From Rubrivirga sp046845755 (lineage in GTDB: Bacteria; Bacteroidota; Rhodothermia; Rhodothermales; Rubricoccaceae): a stretch of 64,000 nucleotides of DNA. Below the pieces are notes generated by a model. It had not been told where the DNA came from. It saw nothing but the letters and a program-made list of their open reading frames with translations, and ran no database searches. Position 1 is the first letter of the stretch. Each line of letters opens with the position of its first letter. Both the position numbers and the translations under genes were made by a program. This document shows positions 35,195-43,060 of this stretch, in pieces. Location: contig NZ_CP177357.1 of the NCBI RefSeq assembly GCF_046845755.1, forward strand, positions 1,054,001 to 1,118,000, read 5' to 3'.

Positions 35195-35202
35195 TACCTT
35201 TC
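35195..35202 (+). promoter_or_regulatory. TACCTTTC -7-like promoter of sucC
   Basis: TAnnTTTC box 38 bases before the sucC ATG. Confidence 0.45.
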
Positions 35203-35240
35203 GGGCCCGCTCTTCCAACCCGCCCCCGCCGACCCACCCG

Positions 35241-36413
35241 ATGAAGATCCACGAGTACCAGGCCAAGGAGATCCTCGCCCAGCACGGCGCCGTCGTCCAG
35301 CGCGGCATCGTCGCCGACACGGTCGACGAGGCCGTGGCCGCCGCCGAGACCATGGCCGCCGACGGCGTGACCCAGTTCGTGGTCAAGGCCCAGATCCACG
35401 CCGGCGGGCGCGGCAAGGGCGGCGGCGTCAAGTTCTGTCCCACGATCGACGACGTCCGGCCGGCCGCCGAAAAGATCCTGGGCATGCAGCTCAAGACGCC
35501 CCAGACCGGCCCCGAGGGCCAGCTCGTCAAGAAGGTGCTCGTCACGGCCGCCGAGGACATCGCCCACGAGTACTACCTCGGCATCACGCTCGACCGCGCG
35601 ACCGGCCAGGACGTCATCATGGCGTCCACGGAGGGCGGCGTCGAGATCGAGGAGGTCGCTGAGGCGACGCCCGAGAAGATCGTCAAGGTCTGGATCGACC
35701 CGTCGGTCGGCCTCCGCGGCTACCAGGCGAACGAAATCGCCTCCCGCCTTGGGTTTGAGGGCCAGTCGCTCAAGGAGGCCCGCAAGTTCGTGACCGACCT
35801 CTACAAGGCGTACCAGGCCGCGGACGCGACCATCGCCGAGATCAACCCGCTCGTCAAGACCGAGGACGGCCGCGTGATCGCGCTCGACGCCAAGGTCAAC
35901 CTCGACGACAACGCGCTCTACCGGCACCCCGACCTCTCGGCCATGCGCGACGAGGCCGAGGAGGACCCGCTCGAGGTCGAGGCGAGCAAGCACAGCCTCA
36001 ACTACATCAAGCTCGACGGCAACGTGGGCTGCATGGTCAACGGCGCCGGGCTGGCGATGGGCACGATGGACCTCATCAAGCTGGCGGGCGGCGAGCCGGC
36101 CAACTTCCTCGATGTGGGCGGGACGGCCTCGCCCCAGACGGTCGAGGCGGGCTTCCGCATCATCCAGTCGGACCCGAACGTGAAGGCCATCCTGGTCAAC
36201 ATCTTCGGCGGCATCGTCCGCTGCGACCGCGTCGCCAAGGGCGTCGTGGAGGCGGCCAACAACATGGAGCTGACGGTCCCGCTGATCGTGCGCCTCCAGG
36301 GGACGAACGCCGAGGAGGGCATGCAGATCTTGAAGGACTCGGGCCTGCCCATCGAGAGCGCCATCCGCCTCCAGGAGGCCGCCGACAAGGTGACCGCCGC
36401 GCTCAACGCGTAG
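35241..36413 (+). CDS. sucC: succinyl-CoA synthetase (ADP-forming) beta subunit SucC
   Basis: TCA-cycle enzyme subunit that, with SucD, makes ATP/GTP from succinyl-CoA. The 390-aa product starts MKIHEYQAKEILAQHG, has an ATP-grasp domain (VVKAQIHAGGRGKGGGVKFC, EINPLVKTEDGRVIALDAKVNLDDNALYRH), and a C-terminal flavodoxin-like domain with GCMVNGAGLAMGTMD, FLDVGGTASPQTVEAGF and NIFGGIVRCDRVAKGV. The alpha subunit gene sucD is not adjacent. A perfect palindrome follows the stop. Confidence 0.97.
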   Translation: MKIHEYQAKEILAQHGAVVQRGIVADTVDEAVAAAETMAADGVTQFVVKAQIHAGGRGKGGGVKFCPTIDDVRPAAEKILGMQLKTPQTGPEGQLVKKVLVTAAEDIAHEYYLGITLDRATGQDVIMASTEGGVEIEEVAEATPEKIVKVWIDPSVGLRGYQANEIASRLGFEGQSLKEARKFVTDLYKAYQAADATIAEINPLVKTEDGRVIALDAKVNLDDNALYRHPDLSAMRDEAEEDPLEVEASKHSLNYIKLDGNVGCMVNGAGLAMGTMDLIKLAGGEPANFLDVGGTASPQTVEAGFRIIQSDPNVKAILVNIFGGIVRCDRVAKGVVEAANNMELTVPLIVRLQGTNAEEGMQILKDSGLPIESAIRLQEAADKVTAALNA

Positions 36414-36435
36414 GCCCCGAACCGGCTCCGACCTC

Positions 36436-36464
36436 GTAGGGACACACCGCCGGTGTGTCCCTAC
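36436..36464. terminator. perfect 14-base-arm palindrome after sucC (repeat copy 2, possible terminator)
   Basis: GTAGGGACACACCG, one central C, then CGGTGTGTCCCTAC. Same element as at 16541-16572. It lies 22 bases after the sucC stop and 30 before the ABC ATPase start, so it could terminate sucC, but it is also a dispersed repeat. Confidence 0.7.
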
Positions 36465-36494
36465 CCATTTCTGGCCCTCATCCCGACTGCTCCG

Positions 36495-37565
36495 ATGCCC
36501 GACTCCGCCCCCGTCCGTGTCGAGGCCGACGGCGTCGTCAAGCGCTACGGGGCCGTCGCCGCCGTCGACGGCGTCTCGCTCGACGTGCCGGGCGGCGCGT
36601 TCGTGTCGCTCCTCGGGCCGTCCGGTTGTGGCAAGACCACGCTGCTCCGGCTCATCGGCGGGTTCGAATCGCCGGACGCGGGCGCGATCCGCATCGGCGG
36701 GCGCGACGTGACCCGGCTGGCGCCCCAGGACCGCCCGACGGCGATGGTCTTCCAGAGCTACGCGCTCTTCCCGACGATGACGGTCGGCGAGAACGTGGGC
36801 TACGGGCTGTCGGTGCGCGGCGTGGGCCGGGCGCAAGCCGGTGAGCGGGTGACGCGAGCGCTGGCGCGTGTCGATCTCGCGGGTCTCGGGGACCGGTCCG
36901 TGGCGGCGCTGTCGGGCGGGCAGCAGCAGCGCGTGGCACTCGCGCGGGCGATCGCCGTCGAGCCCGAGGTCATCCTGTTCGACGAGCCGCTGTCGAACCT
37001 GGACGCCGAACTGCGCGAGGCGACCCGGGCGGAGCTCAAGGCGTTGCAGCGCGAGATCGGTGTGACGTCGCTGTACGTGACGCACGACCAGTCGGAGGCG
37101 CTCGCGATGAGCGACCGGATCGCGCTGATGCGGGCGGGGCAAATCGAGGCGGAGGGCACGCCGGAGGCGCTCTACGCGGAGCCGCCGACGGCGTACGCGG
37201 CGTCGTTCCTGGGTGGCGCGAACGTGATCCGCGACGCGGCGCTTGCGGCGCAGCTGGCGGGCGAGCCGATGCCCCCAGGGATGGCGCTGGCGGTCCGCCC
37301 CGAGGCGCTGGAGCCGGTCGCGAGCGGGCAAGGCGTGCCCGCGCGCGTGCTCGGCCGGCTGTTCCTGGGCCTCACCGCCGAGTGGGCCGTCGAGGTCGGC
37401 GATCCCGCCAGCGGATCCGGCGGCCTCCGCTTGCGGTTGTGGACCGACCCCGCGCGTGCGGTGCCCGAGGCGCTCGGCGTCCGCGCGGGCCGCTGGCGCT
37501 GGGTGCGGGACGGCGGGCCGAGCGCCGCTGTGCGGCGAGGGCAGGTAGAGAATGAGAGCACGTAG
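36495..37565 (+). CDS. ABC transporter ATP-binding protein with TOBE-like C-terminus (orphan)
   Basis: A 356-aa ATPase of the MalK/PotA/FbpC importer group. Walker A GPSGCGKTT (41-49), Q-loop FQSYALFPTM, signature LSGGQQQRVALARA, Walker B VILFDEPLSNLD, and switch His in YVTHDQSEAL. A TOBE-like regulatory domain follows (LAVRPEALEPVASGQGV...). This group serves solute importers for iron, polyamines, sulfate or sugars, but no permease or binding-protein gene is adjacent, so the substrate is unknown. The ATG at 36495 gives the family-like N-terminus (VRVEADGVVKRYG). Confidence 0.92.
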   Translation: MPDSAPVRVEADGVVKRYGAVAAVDGVSLDVPGGAFVSLLGPSGCGKTTLLRLIGGFESPDAGAIRIGGRDVTRLAPQDRPTAMVFQSYALFPTMTVGENVGYGLSVRGVGRAQAGERVTRALARVDLAGLGDRSVAALSGGQQQRVALARAIAVEPEVILFDEPLSNLDAELREATRAELKALQREIGVTSLYVTHDQSEALAMSDRIALMRAGQIEAEGTPEALYAEPPTAYAASFLGGANVIRDAALAAQLAGEPMPPGMALAVRPEALEPVASGQGVPARVLGRLFLGLTAEWAVEVGDPASGSGGLRLRLWTDPARAVPEALGVRAGRWRWVRDGGPSAAVRRGQVENEST

Positions 37566-37683
37566 AGCAGGCGCGTTGGGACTGGCTTGATGCCCGCGCC
37601 AGCAGGTCGCTTCGGCTCTACCAGCTCTCCCGCAAACCCCGCCCGTCCCCGCGCGTACGCTCGGCCCGACGCCCCCCCGCCCG

Positions 37684-38085
37684 ATGACCGACCCCGCCGC
37701 GCTCGCCCTGCGCGACACCCTCGACGGCCTCACCCCGGCCCGCATCGCCACCCTCTACCGCCGCGCCCCGCTCCTGCGCTCGACCGACAACTCGGAGCGG
37801 CTCTGGGCCGCTTTCGAGAACTCGTCGCTCGTGCTGACGCTCTGGGACAAGGACCGGCTCGTCGGGCTGGCGCGCGTGCTCACCGACGGCGTCAGCACCG
37901 CCTACTTGTGCGACCTCGCCGTCGAGCCCGACCTCCAGGGCGCGGGCGTCGGCAAGCGGCTCATCGACGAGATCGGGACCCGGCTGCCCGGCGCCGAGAT
38001 CGTGCTCCGCGACTCGAACCTGTCGACCGGCTTCTACGAGCGCCTGGGCTTCTCGGCCGTCGGCAACGCGTGGATCCGCGGATGA
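37684..38085 (+). CDS. GNAT-family N-acetyltransferase, 133 aa
   Basis: A compact GNAT protein: VLTLWDKDRLVGLARVLTDGVSTAYLCDLAVEPDLQGAGVGKRLIDEI shows the beta4 strand and the acetyl-CoA pyrophosphate loop (Q-G-x-G-V-G-K), and NLSTGFYERLGF is the C-terminal signature. The residue set resembles the YhbS/ElaA-like small acetyltransferases. The target is unknown. The following DinB gene overlaps by 4 bases (ATGA), so the two form a unit. Confidence 0.88.
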   Translation: MTDPAALALRDTLDGLTPARIATLYRRAPLLRSTDNSERLWAAFENSSLVLTLWDKDRLVGLARVLTDGVSTAYLCDLAVEPDLQGAGVGKRLIDEIGTRLPGAEIVLRDSNLSTGFYERLGFSAVGNAWIRG

Positions 38086-38552
38086 GCGACGCCGCCCGGT
38101 ACACGCTCGACGCCCTCCAGAAGACGCGCGCCTCGCTCGGCGGCCTGCTCGACCGGCTCAGCGACGAGCAGTGGCTCGCGGTGCCCGACGGGGTCCGCAA
38201 CAGCATTCTCTGGAATGTCGGCCACATCGCCGTCACCGCCGACCTGCTGACGTACGGGCTCGCGCGGCGCGCAGTGCCGTCGCCCGACTGGGCCGTCGCC
38301 GCCTTCCGCAAGGGGACCGCGCCCGCCGACTGGTCCTCCGCACCCGACATCGCGGCGACGCGCGCGCTCTTCGACACCGGCCTGGCCCCGCTGGCGGCCG
38401 ACCTCGGCACAGACATTTTCGCCGACTTCCGCCCGTATACGACCACGCCGGGCGTGACGTTGGCGAGCGTCGAGCAGGCCGTCGCGTTCAACGCCTTCCA
38501 CGAGGGACTGCACACGGGCACGATCGCCGCGATCTACCGGCGGATCCGCTAG
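38082..38552 (+). CDS. DinB-family protein (four-helix bundle)
   Basis: A 156-aa DinB/YfiT-fold protein: an N-terminal helix ends near WNVGHIAV (His in the first metal-site helix), and a C-terminal helix carries AFNAFHEGLHTGTIAAIYR with two more His residues, giving the family's H-x3-H triad. The family includes metal-dependent thiol transferases (bacillithiol or mycothiol S-transferases); the exact role here is unknown. It shares a 4-base CTAG with the convergent LD-carboxypeptidase stop. Confidence 0.9.
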   Translation: MSDAARYTLDALQKTRASLGGLLDRLSDEQWLAVPDGVRNSILWNVGHIAVTADLLTYGLARRAVPSPDWAVAAFRKGTAPADWSSAPDIAATRALFDTGLAPLAADLGTDIFADFRPYTTTPGVTLASVEQAVAFNAFHEGLHTGTIAAIYRRIR

Positions 38553-39571
38553 CGCACGGCGGGCGCCAGCAGGCGGATCGTCCCGGCGTCCGCGTCGATC
38601 TCGGCCTCGGCGCCGATCGGGACCGTCAGCTTGCGCGAGGTGTGGCCGATGCTGGCGCCCTGAAACGCCGGGACGCCGAGCGGCGCGACGTGCTGGCGGA
38701 CGACCTCGCCGAGCGTGAACCCGTCGACCTCGCCCGAGTCGGGGTCGCACCGCGGGCAGACGCCGAACACGAAGCCCGCCAGCCCCGCCAGCAGGCCCGC
38801 CTGGCCGAGCTGGGTCAGCATCCGGTCGATGCGGTAGATCCCCTCGCCGATGTCCTCGACGAACAGGAGGTGGCCGCGCAGATCCGGCATCCACTCCGTC
38901 CCGACGAGCGACGCGAGCACGGACAGGTTGCCGCCGACGAGCCGACCCCGGGCCCGTCCGGGCGTGATCGGCGTCGGGGCCGAGAGCGGCGTCGCGGGCG
39001 TCCGCAGCGTCGCGGCGGTGCCGTCCATGACGACGCTCCGGAAGCTGTCGCCCGTCGCCCCGGCCATCTCGGACGTGGCGTTCGGGCCGTGGAAGGTGAC
39101 GAGCCCGGCGCGGGCGTACGCCGCGAGCAGCAGCGACGTGTTGTCGCTGAAGCCGCACAGCACCTTGGGGTTTGCCCGCACCACGTCCCAGTCCACGAGC
39201 GGCAGTGCCCGCGCGGCGCCCCAGCCGCCGCGCATGGCCATCACGGCGTCGACGCGGTCGTCGGCGAACATGGCGGTGATGGCGTCCGCGCGCTGGCGGT
39301 CGGTCCCGGCGAAGTAGCCGTCGCGCGCGAGCAGCGTGGGCGCGGCGACGGCCTCCAACCCCAAGCTCGCGAGGTTGGCTCGCGCCTCGTCGATGATGGA
39401 CGGCCGGTACACGATCCCGGCGGGGGCCACCAGGCCGACGGTGTCGCCGGGCCGCAAGCGGGGTGGGCGGACCGGGTCGTGCCGCTGGCGGTCGCCGGAC
39501 GCGAGCGCGACGGGGGCTGACAGGGCCGCCGTGGCGAGTCCGGTGGTGGTCAGAAAATGGCGGCGGTGCAT
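38549..39571 (-). CDS. LD-carboxypeptidase (peptidase family S66)
   Basis: A 340-aa S66 serine peptidase that trims tetrapeptide stems from peptidoglycan or muropeptides. A Tat-like leader (HRRHFLTTTGLATAALSAPVALA) implies export, unlike cytoplasmic LdcA. Motifs: GDTVGLVAPAG, AMRGGWGAARALPLVDW, CGFSDNTSLLLAAYARAGL containing the nucleophile Ser, LLFVEDIGEGIYRIDRMLTQL with Glu, and IGHTSRKLTVPIGAEAEID with His. 'GFSDNT' replaces the usual GYSDIT. Probable cell-wall recycling or remodelling. Confidence 0.92.
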   Translation of the reverse strand: MHRRHFLTTTGLATAALSAPVALASGDRQRHDPVRPPRLRPGDTVGLVAPAGIVYRPSIIDEARANLASLGLEAVAAPTLLARDGYFAGTDRQRADAITAMFADDRVDAVMAMRGGWGAARALPLVDWDVVRANPKVLCGFSDNTSLLLAAYARAGLVTFHGPNATSEMAGATGDSFRSVVMDGTAATLRTPATPLSAPTPITPGRARGRLVGGNLSVLASLVGTEWMPDLRGHLLFVEDIGEGIYRIDRMLTQLGQAGLLAGLAGFVFGVCPRCDPDSGEVDGFTLGEVVRQHVAPLGVPAFQGASIGHTSRKLTVPIGAEAEIDADAGTIRLLAPAVR

Positions 39572-39593
39572 GGGCGGCGGGAGGGGCCGGAAG

Positions 39594-39635
39594 GACGGCG
39601 GCCCACCCCGAACGTTGTCAGGGTGGGCCGCCGTC
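39594..39635 (-). terminator. strong hairpin after icd
   Basis: Perfect 15-base arms GACGGCGGCCCACCC/GGGTGGGCCGCCGTC with a 12-base loop, 22 bases after the icd stop and just before the LD-carboxypeptidase start on the same strand. T-poor tail (CCTTCC). Confidence 0.7.
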
Positions 39636-39656
39636 TCCGGTCCGTCGTCTGTGGTC

Positions 39657-40913
39657 CTACAGGTTCTCGATGAGCGCGTCGCCGAACTCGGAGCACTTGA
39701 GGAGGGTGGCCCCCTCCATCTGGCGCTCGAAGTCGTACGTCACGCGCTTCTGGCCGATCGTCGTCTCCATCGACGAGATGATGGCGTCGGCGGCCTCGGT
39801 CCAGCCCATGTAGCGGAGCATCATCTCGCCGGACAGGATGACCGACGACGGGTTGACCTTGTCCTGCCCGGCGTACTTCGGCGCCGTCCCGTGGGTCGCC
39901 TCGAACAGCGCGACGCCCGTCGTGTAGTTGATGTTGGCGCCCGGCGCGATGCCGATGCCGCCGACCTCGGCCGCCAGCGCGTCCGAGACGTAGTCGCCGT
40001 TGAGGTTGAGCGTCGCGATGACGCCGTACTCGGCGGGCCGCGTCAGGATCTGCTGCAGGAACGCGTCGGCGATGACGTCCTTGACGGTGATCGTGACGCC
40101 GTTCTTGGTGAACTGGCGCCACGGGCCGCCGTCCAGCTTCTCGGCGCCGTACTCGGCGTCGGCGAGCTCGTAGCCCCAGTCGCGGAAGGCGCCCTCGGTG
40201 AACTTCATGATGTTCCCCTTGTGGACGAGCGTGACCGAGTCGCGGCCATCGGCGACGGCGTAGTCGAACGCGGCGCGGACGAGCCGCGCGGTGCCCTCCT
40301 GGGAGACCGGCTTGATGCCGAAGCCGGCCGAGTCGGGGAAGCGGACGTTCTTGAAGCGCTGGGGGAAGTGCTCCTTCATCAGCGCCTTGAACGTCTCGGC
40401 GTCCTCGGTCCCGTTCTCGAACTCGATGCCGGCGTAGATGTCCTCCGTGTTCTCGCGGAAGATGACCATGTCGACGTCCTCGGGCGCCTTGACGGGCGAG
40501 GGGACGCCGCTGAAGTAGCGGACGGGCCGGACGCAGGCGTAGAGGTCGAGCTTCTGGCGGAGCGCCACGTTCAGGCTCCGGATGCCGCCGCCGACGGGCG
40601 TGGTGAGCGGGCCCTTGATGGACACGAGGTGCTCGTCCATGGCCGTGAGCGTGTCCTGCGGGAGCCACTCACCGTAGGTGTCCATGGCCTTCTGGCCGGC
40701 GAAGACCTCGAACCACTCGATCTGTCGCTTGCCCCCGTACGCCTTCTCGACGGCCGCGTCGAGCACGCGCGAGGCCGAGGCCCAGATGTCGGGCCCGATG
40801 CCGTCGCCCTCGATAAACGGGATGATGGGGCGGTCTGGGACGGAGAGCCCGTCGGCGGTCATCGTGATGGTCTCGCCAGCGGCGGGCGTGGTCAGGTCCT
40901 TGTAGTCGGCCAT
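39657..40913 (-). CDS. icd: NADP-dependent isocitrate dehydrogenase
   Basis: TCA-cycle enzyme producing 2-oxoglutarate and NADPH. The 418-aa homodimeric bacterial type opens with VPDRPIIPFIEGDGIGPDIW. The substrate site includes RPVRYFSGVPSPVKAPEDVDMVIFRENTEDIYAG, the helix LVHKGNIMKFTEGAFRDWGYE, and the metal Asp region IATLNLNGDYVSDALAAEVGGIGIAPG. The C-terminal segment ATHGTAPKYAGQDKVNP carries the Lys/Tyr that selects NADP over NAD. Transcribed alone, with a TAGCTTCC box upstream and a strong hairpin downstream; divergent from ddl. Confidence 0.97.
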   Translation of the reverse strand: MADYKDLTTPAAGETITMTADGLSVPDRPIIPFIEGDGIGPDIWASASRVLDAAVEKAYGGKRQIEWFEVFAGQKAMDTYGEWLPQDTLTAMDEHLVSIKGPLTTPVGGGIRSLNVALRQKLDLYACVRPVRYFSGVPSPVKAPEDVDMVIFRENTEDIYAGIEFENGTEDAETFKALMKEHFPQRFKNVRFPDSAGFGIKPVSQEGTARLVRAAFDYAVADGRDSVTLVHKGNIMKFTEGAFRDWGYELADAEYGAEKLDGGPWRQFTKNGVTITVKDVIADAFLQQILTRPAEYGVIATLNLNGDYVSDALAAEVGGIGIAPGANINYTTGVALFEATHGTAPKYAGQDKVNPSSVILSGEMMLRYMGWTEAADAIISSMETTIGQKRVTYDFERQMEGATLLKCSEFGDALIENL

Positions 40914-40944
40914 GCGTGGGTCGGGGTTCGGGAAGAGAGGGCGG

Positions 40945-40952
40945 GGAAGCTA
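40945..40952 (-). promoter_or_regulatory. TAGCTTCC -7-like promoter of icd
   Basis: Exact TAGCTTCC, 31 bases before the icd ATG, in the divergent region shared with ddl. Confidence 0.5.
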
Positions 40953-40991
40953 CGCGAGACCGGGCGCGGCGATCCGGCGGGCGGGGGCGGC

Positions 40992-40999
40992 TAGCTTGC
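40992..40999 (+). promoter_or_regulatory. TAGCTTGC -7-like promoter of ddl
   Basis: TAGCTTGC, ending 22 bases before the ddl ATG, back to back with the icd element 40 bases away. Confidence 0.5.
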
Positions 41000-41021
41000 G
41001 GGTCCCCCCCCGAGCGCCCCC

Positions 41022-42059
41022 ATGCCCCACGTCGGACTCCTCTACGGCGGCCAGTCGGCCGAGCACGAGGTCTCGATCCTGTCCGCCGTCAACGTCGCCG
41101 CCGCGCTGGCCGCGCGGCACCGCGTCACGCCGATCTACATCGACCGCGACGGCCGCTGGCGGGTGACGCGCGCGGTCGACGGGGGCGAGGGCGACCGGCT
41201 GGGCTTCGGGCCCCACACCGGCGGCGACACGCTGCGCGTCGACGGGCTCGGCGGGCTCGGGCTCGACGTGGTCTTTCCCGTGCTCCACGGCCACAACGGC
41301 GAGGACGGCACGATCCAAGGCTTTCTGCACACGCTCGGCCTCCCATATGTCGGACCGGATGTGCTGGCGTCCGCGGCGTGCATGAACAAAGCCGTCGCCA
41401 AGCGGCTGCTCGAGGCGGCGGGGCTGGCGACGACCCCGTACCTCGTGACGTATGCCCACCACGACCGGCCGGACTTTGCGACCGTGCAAGAGCGCCTGGG
41501 GCCGACCGTCTTCGTCAAGCCCGCCAACTCCGGGTCGTCCGTCGGCGTCTCGCGCGTCGAGACCGAGGCCGAGTGGGGCGCCGCGCTCGACCACGCGTTC
41601 CGCTACGACAAGACGGTCGTCGTCGAGACCGGCATCGAGGGGCGCGAGATCGAGGTGGCCGTCTTGGGCAACGAGCGCCCGGAGGCGTCGGTCCCGGGCG
41701 AGATCGTCATCACGACCCAGTTCTACGACTATGACTCGAAGTACACCGACCCCGACGCCAGCCGCATGGAGGTGCCCGCCGACCTCGACGACGACACCAC
41801 GGCGCGGCTGCGCGAGCTGGCCGTCGACGCCTACGTTGCGCTCGGCTGCGAGGGGCTCGGCCGCGTCGACTTTTTTGTGACGGCCGACGGCGAGATCCTG
41901 GTCAACGAGATCAACACGATCCCCGGCTTCACCGCGCGCAGCATGTACCCGGTGATGTGGGCCGCGACGGGGCGCCCAAACGAGCAGCTGGCGGACGATC
42001 TCGTCCAGCTGGCGCTCGACCGGCACGCCCGGGACGCCCGCCGCCAGCTCACGCGCTAA
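41022..42059 (+). CDS. ddl: D-alanine--D-alanine ligase
   Basis: Joins two D-Ala residues for peptidoglycan synthesis using ATP-grasp chemistry. The 345-aa product starts HVGLLYGGQSAEHEVSILSA, has the lid/nucleotide region VFVKPANSGSSVGVSRVE, and Mg2+-binding EINTIPGFTARSMYP at the end. The Glu-rich EGREIEVAVLGNE strand is typical. A Tyr in FYDYDSKYTDP at the omega loop suits D-Ala rather than D-Lac specificity (inferred from family rules). It stands apart from murF, and no vanH/vanX genes are present. Confidence 0.96.
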   Translation: MPHVGLLYGGQSAEHEVSILSAVNVAAALAARHRVTPIYIDRDGRWRVTRAVDGGEGDRLGFGPHTGGDTLRVDGLGGLGLDVVFPVLHGHNGEDGTIQGFLHTLGLPYVGPDVLASAACMNKAVAKRLLEAAGLATTPYLVTYAHHDRPDFATVQERLGPTVFVKPANSGSSVGVSRVETEAEWGAALDHAFRYDKTVVVETGIEGREIEVAVLGNERPEASVPGEIVITTQFYDYDSKYTDPDASRMEVPADLDDDTTARLRELAVDAYVALGCEGLGRVDFFVTADGEILVNEINTIPGFTARSMYPVMWAATGRPNEQLADDLVQLALDRHARDARRQLTR

Positions 42060-42090
42060 GTCCGACCGCCTCGGCCCAGGGCGGAGGGCG

Positions 42091-42732
42091 CTAACGGACG
42101 ACCGTGACGGTCCGCGTCGCCTCGTCGTCCCCGGCCATCACACGGACGGCATAGACCCCAGAGGCCAACTCGGAGGCATCGACGGGCAGACCATGGGTGC
42201 CCGGAGGGTGCGGGCCGGAGGCGATCAGGCGGCCTCGGACGTCGAACAACTCGGCGAGGACGTCGGTGGGCTCGGGGAGGTCGAGGGTGACCTCGGCGTG
42301 GTCCGATGTCGGGTTGGGCGACGGTCGGGAGAGGGCAAAGCGTACGGGCAGAGGCGCCTCCTCGTCGTCGCCGGTGCGGACGGGCCCCGGGAGAAGGCGG
42401 AACGGAGCGCCGAGCGCTCGGACGTAGCGGCCGTCTGTGGTTTCGGCGACGACGCCGACGCGGTACATCCCGGGACGCAGCTCACCGCCCGGAGACCACG
42501 GCCAGATCTGCGTACCGCCCCCTGGAATGGGGTACGACCCCTTCGACCTGTGGAGGTGCCGGACCGCGACGATCCGGCCCGACCCGTCGAGAGCCTCGAG
42601 GTACTCCCACCGCGAGCGTGACCAGTCGAGCCCCGAGCCCGCCCATCCTGTGCGGGTGTCGTCGCCGATGGCTAAGACGTTGCCGTGCCCAGGGGCATAG
42701 ACGCTGAGCTGAATCCGGTCACTGGCGACCAC
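42091..42732 (-). pseudogene. N-terminally broken T9SS-cargo gene with type A C-terminal sorting domain
   Basis: The 213-aa frame opens with a GTG inside FEVVASDR and has no signal peptide, although its end is a type IX secretion type A sorting domain: PSPNPTSDHAEVTLDLPEP (a strand with the P-N-P turn), DVRGRLI, GVYAVRVMAGDDEATRTVTVV. The same frame stays open upstream to a TAG (42799-42801), reading ...YEGEFEVSTFRGPAFEV, so real protein sequence continues beyond the only usable start. This looks like the 3' remnant of a longer secreted protein lost by frameshift or deletion. A programmed shift cannot be excluded. Confidence 0.65.
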
Positions 42733-42801
42733 CTCGAAGGCCGGCCCGCGGAACGTGGAGACCTCGAACTCTCCTTCGTACGTCTCCCTCGTGCTCGCCT
42801 A

Positions 42802-43060
42802 TCGTAGTGGGAAGGGGAGTCCAGATGTCCGGGGCGGTCCGGGTATCGGGGGCCTGCCATCGGTATCCATCGGTGCAGACGACGGCGACGGACAGCGGCA
42901 CGCCTAAACTTATCGGAAGTGAGAAATGCCGGCTACAACGGCGGGGCCGTCCCAACGAAGAGGCGGCCCCGCTCGTGGTCAGGCCGTCAGCGAGCTCTGT
43001 GCCTTTCCGGTGGTTCCCCCGCCTCTGGTTCGAAACGGGGGAACCACTGGGCACTACCTC
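42802..43060. other. gap between broken T9SS gene and FIMAH lipoprotein gene
   Basis: No convincing intact gene. A minus-strand frame (about 42719-43054) gives VAVVCTDGYRWQAPDTRTAPDI, which could be degraded 5' sequence of the T9SS cargo in another frame. Includes an 11-base perfect hairpin at 43011-43046. Confidence 0.4.
43011..43046 (-). terminator. hairpin after the FIMAH lipoprotein gene
   Basis: Perfect arms TGGTTCCCCCG/CGGGGGAACCA with a 14-base loop, 15 bases after the stop at 43061. No long T-run; probable terminator. Confidence 0.6.

Noticed and set aside
36495..37565. Assigning the ABC ATPase to a specific solute (iron, polyamine or sugar)
   Set aside because: No permease or binding protein is nearby, and the TOBE-like region is not diagnostic.
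42719..43054. Minus-strand frame (111 aa) overlapping the broken T9SS gene
   Set aside because: No signal peptide, no domain and an Arg-rich end in the overlap. It may contain degraded coding sequence, but I cannot support it as a gene.
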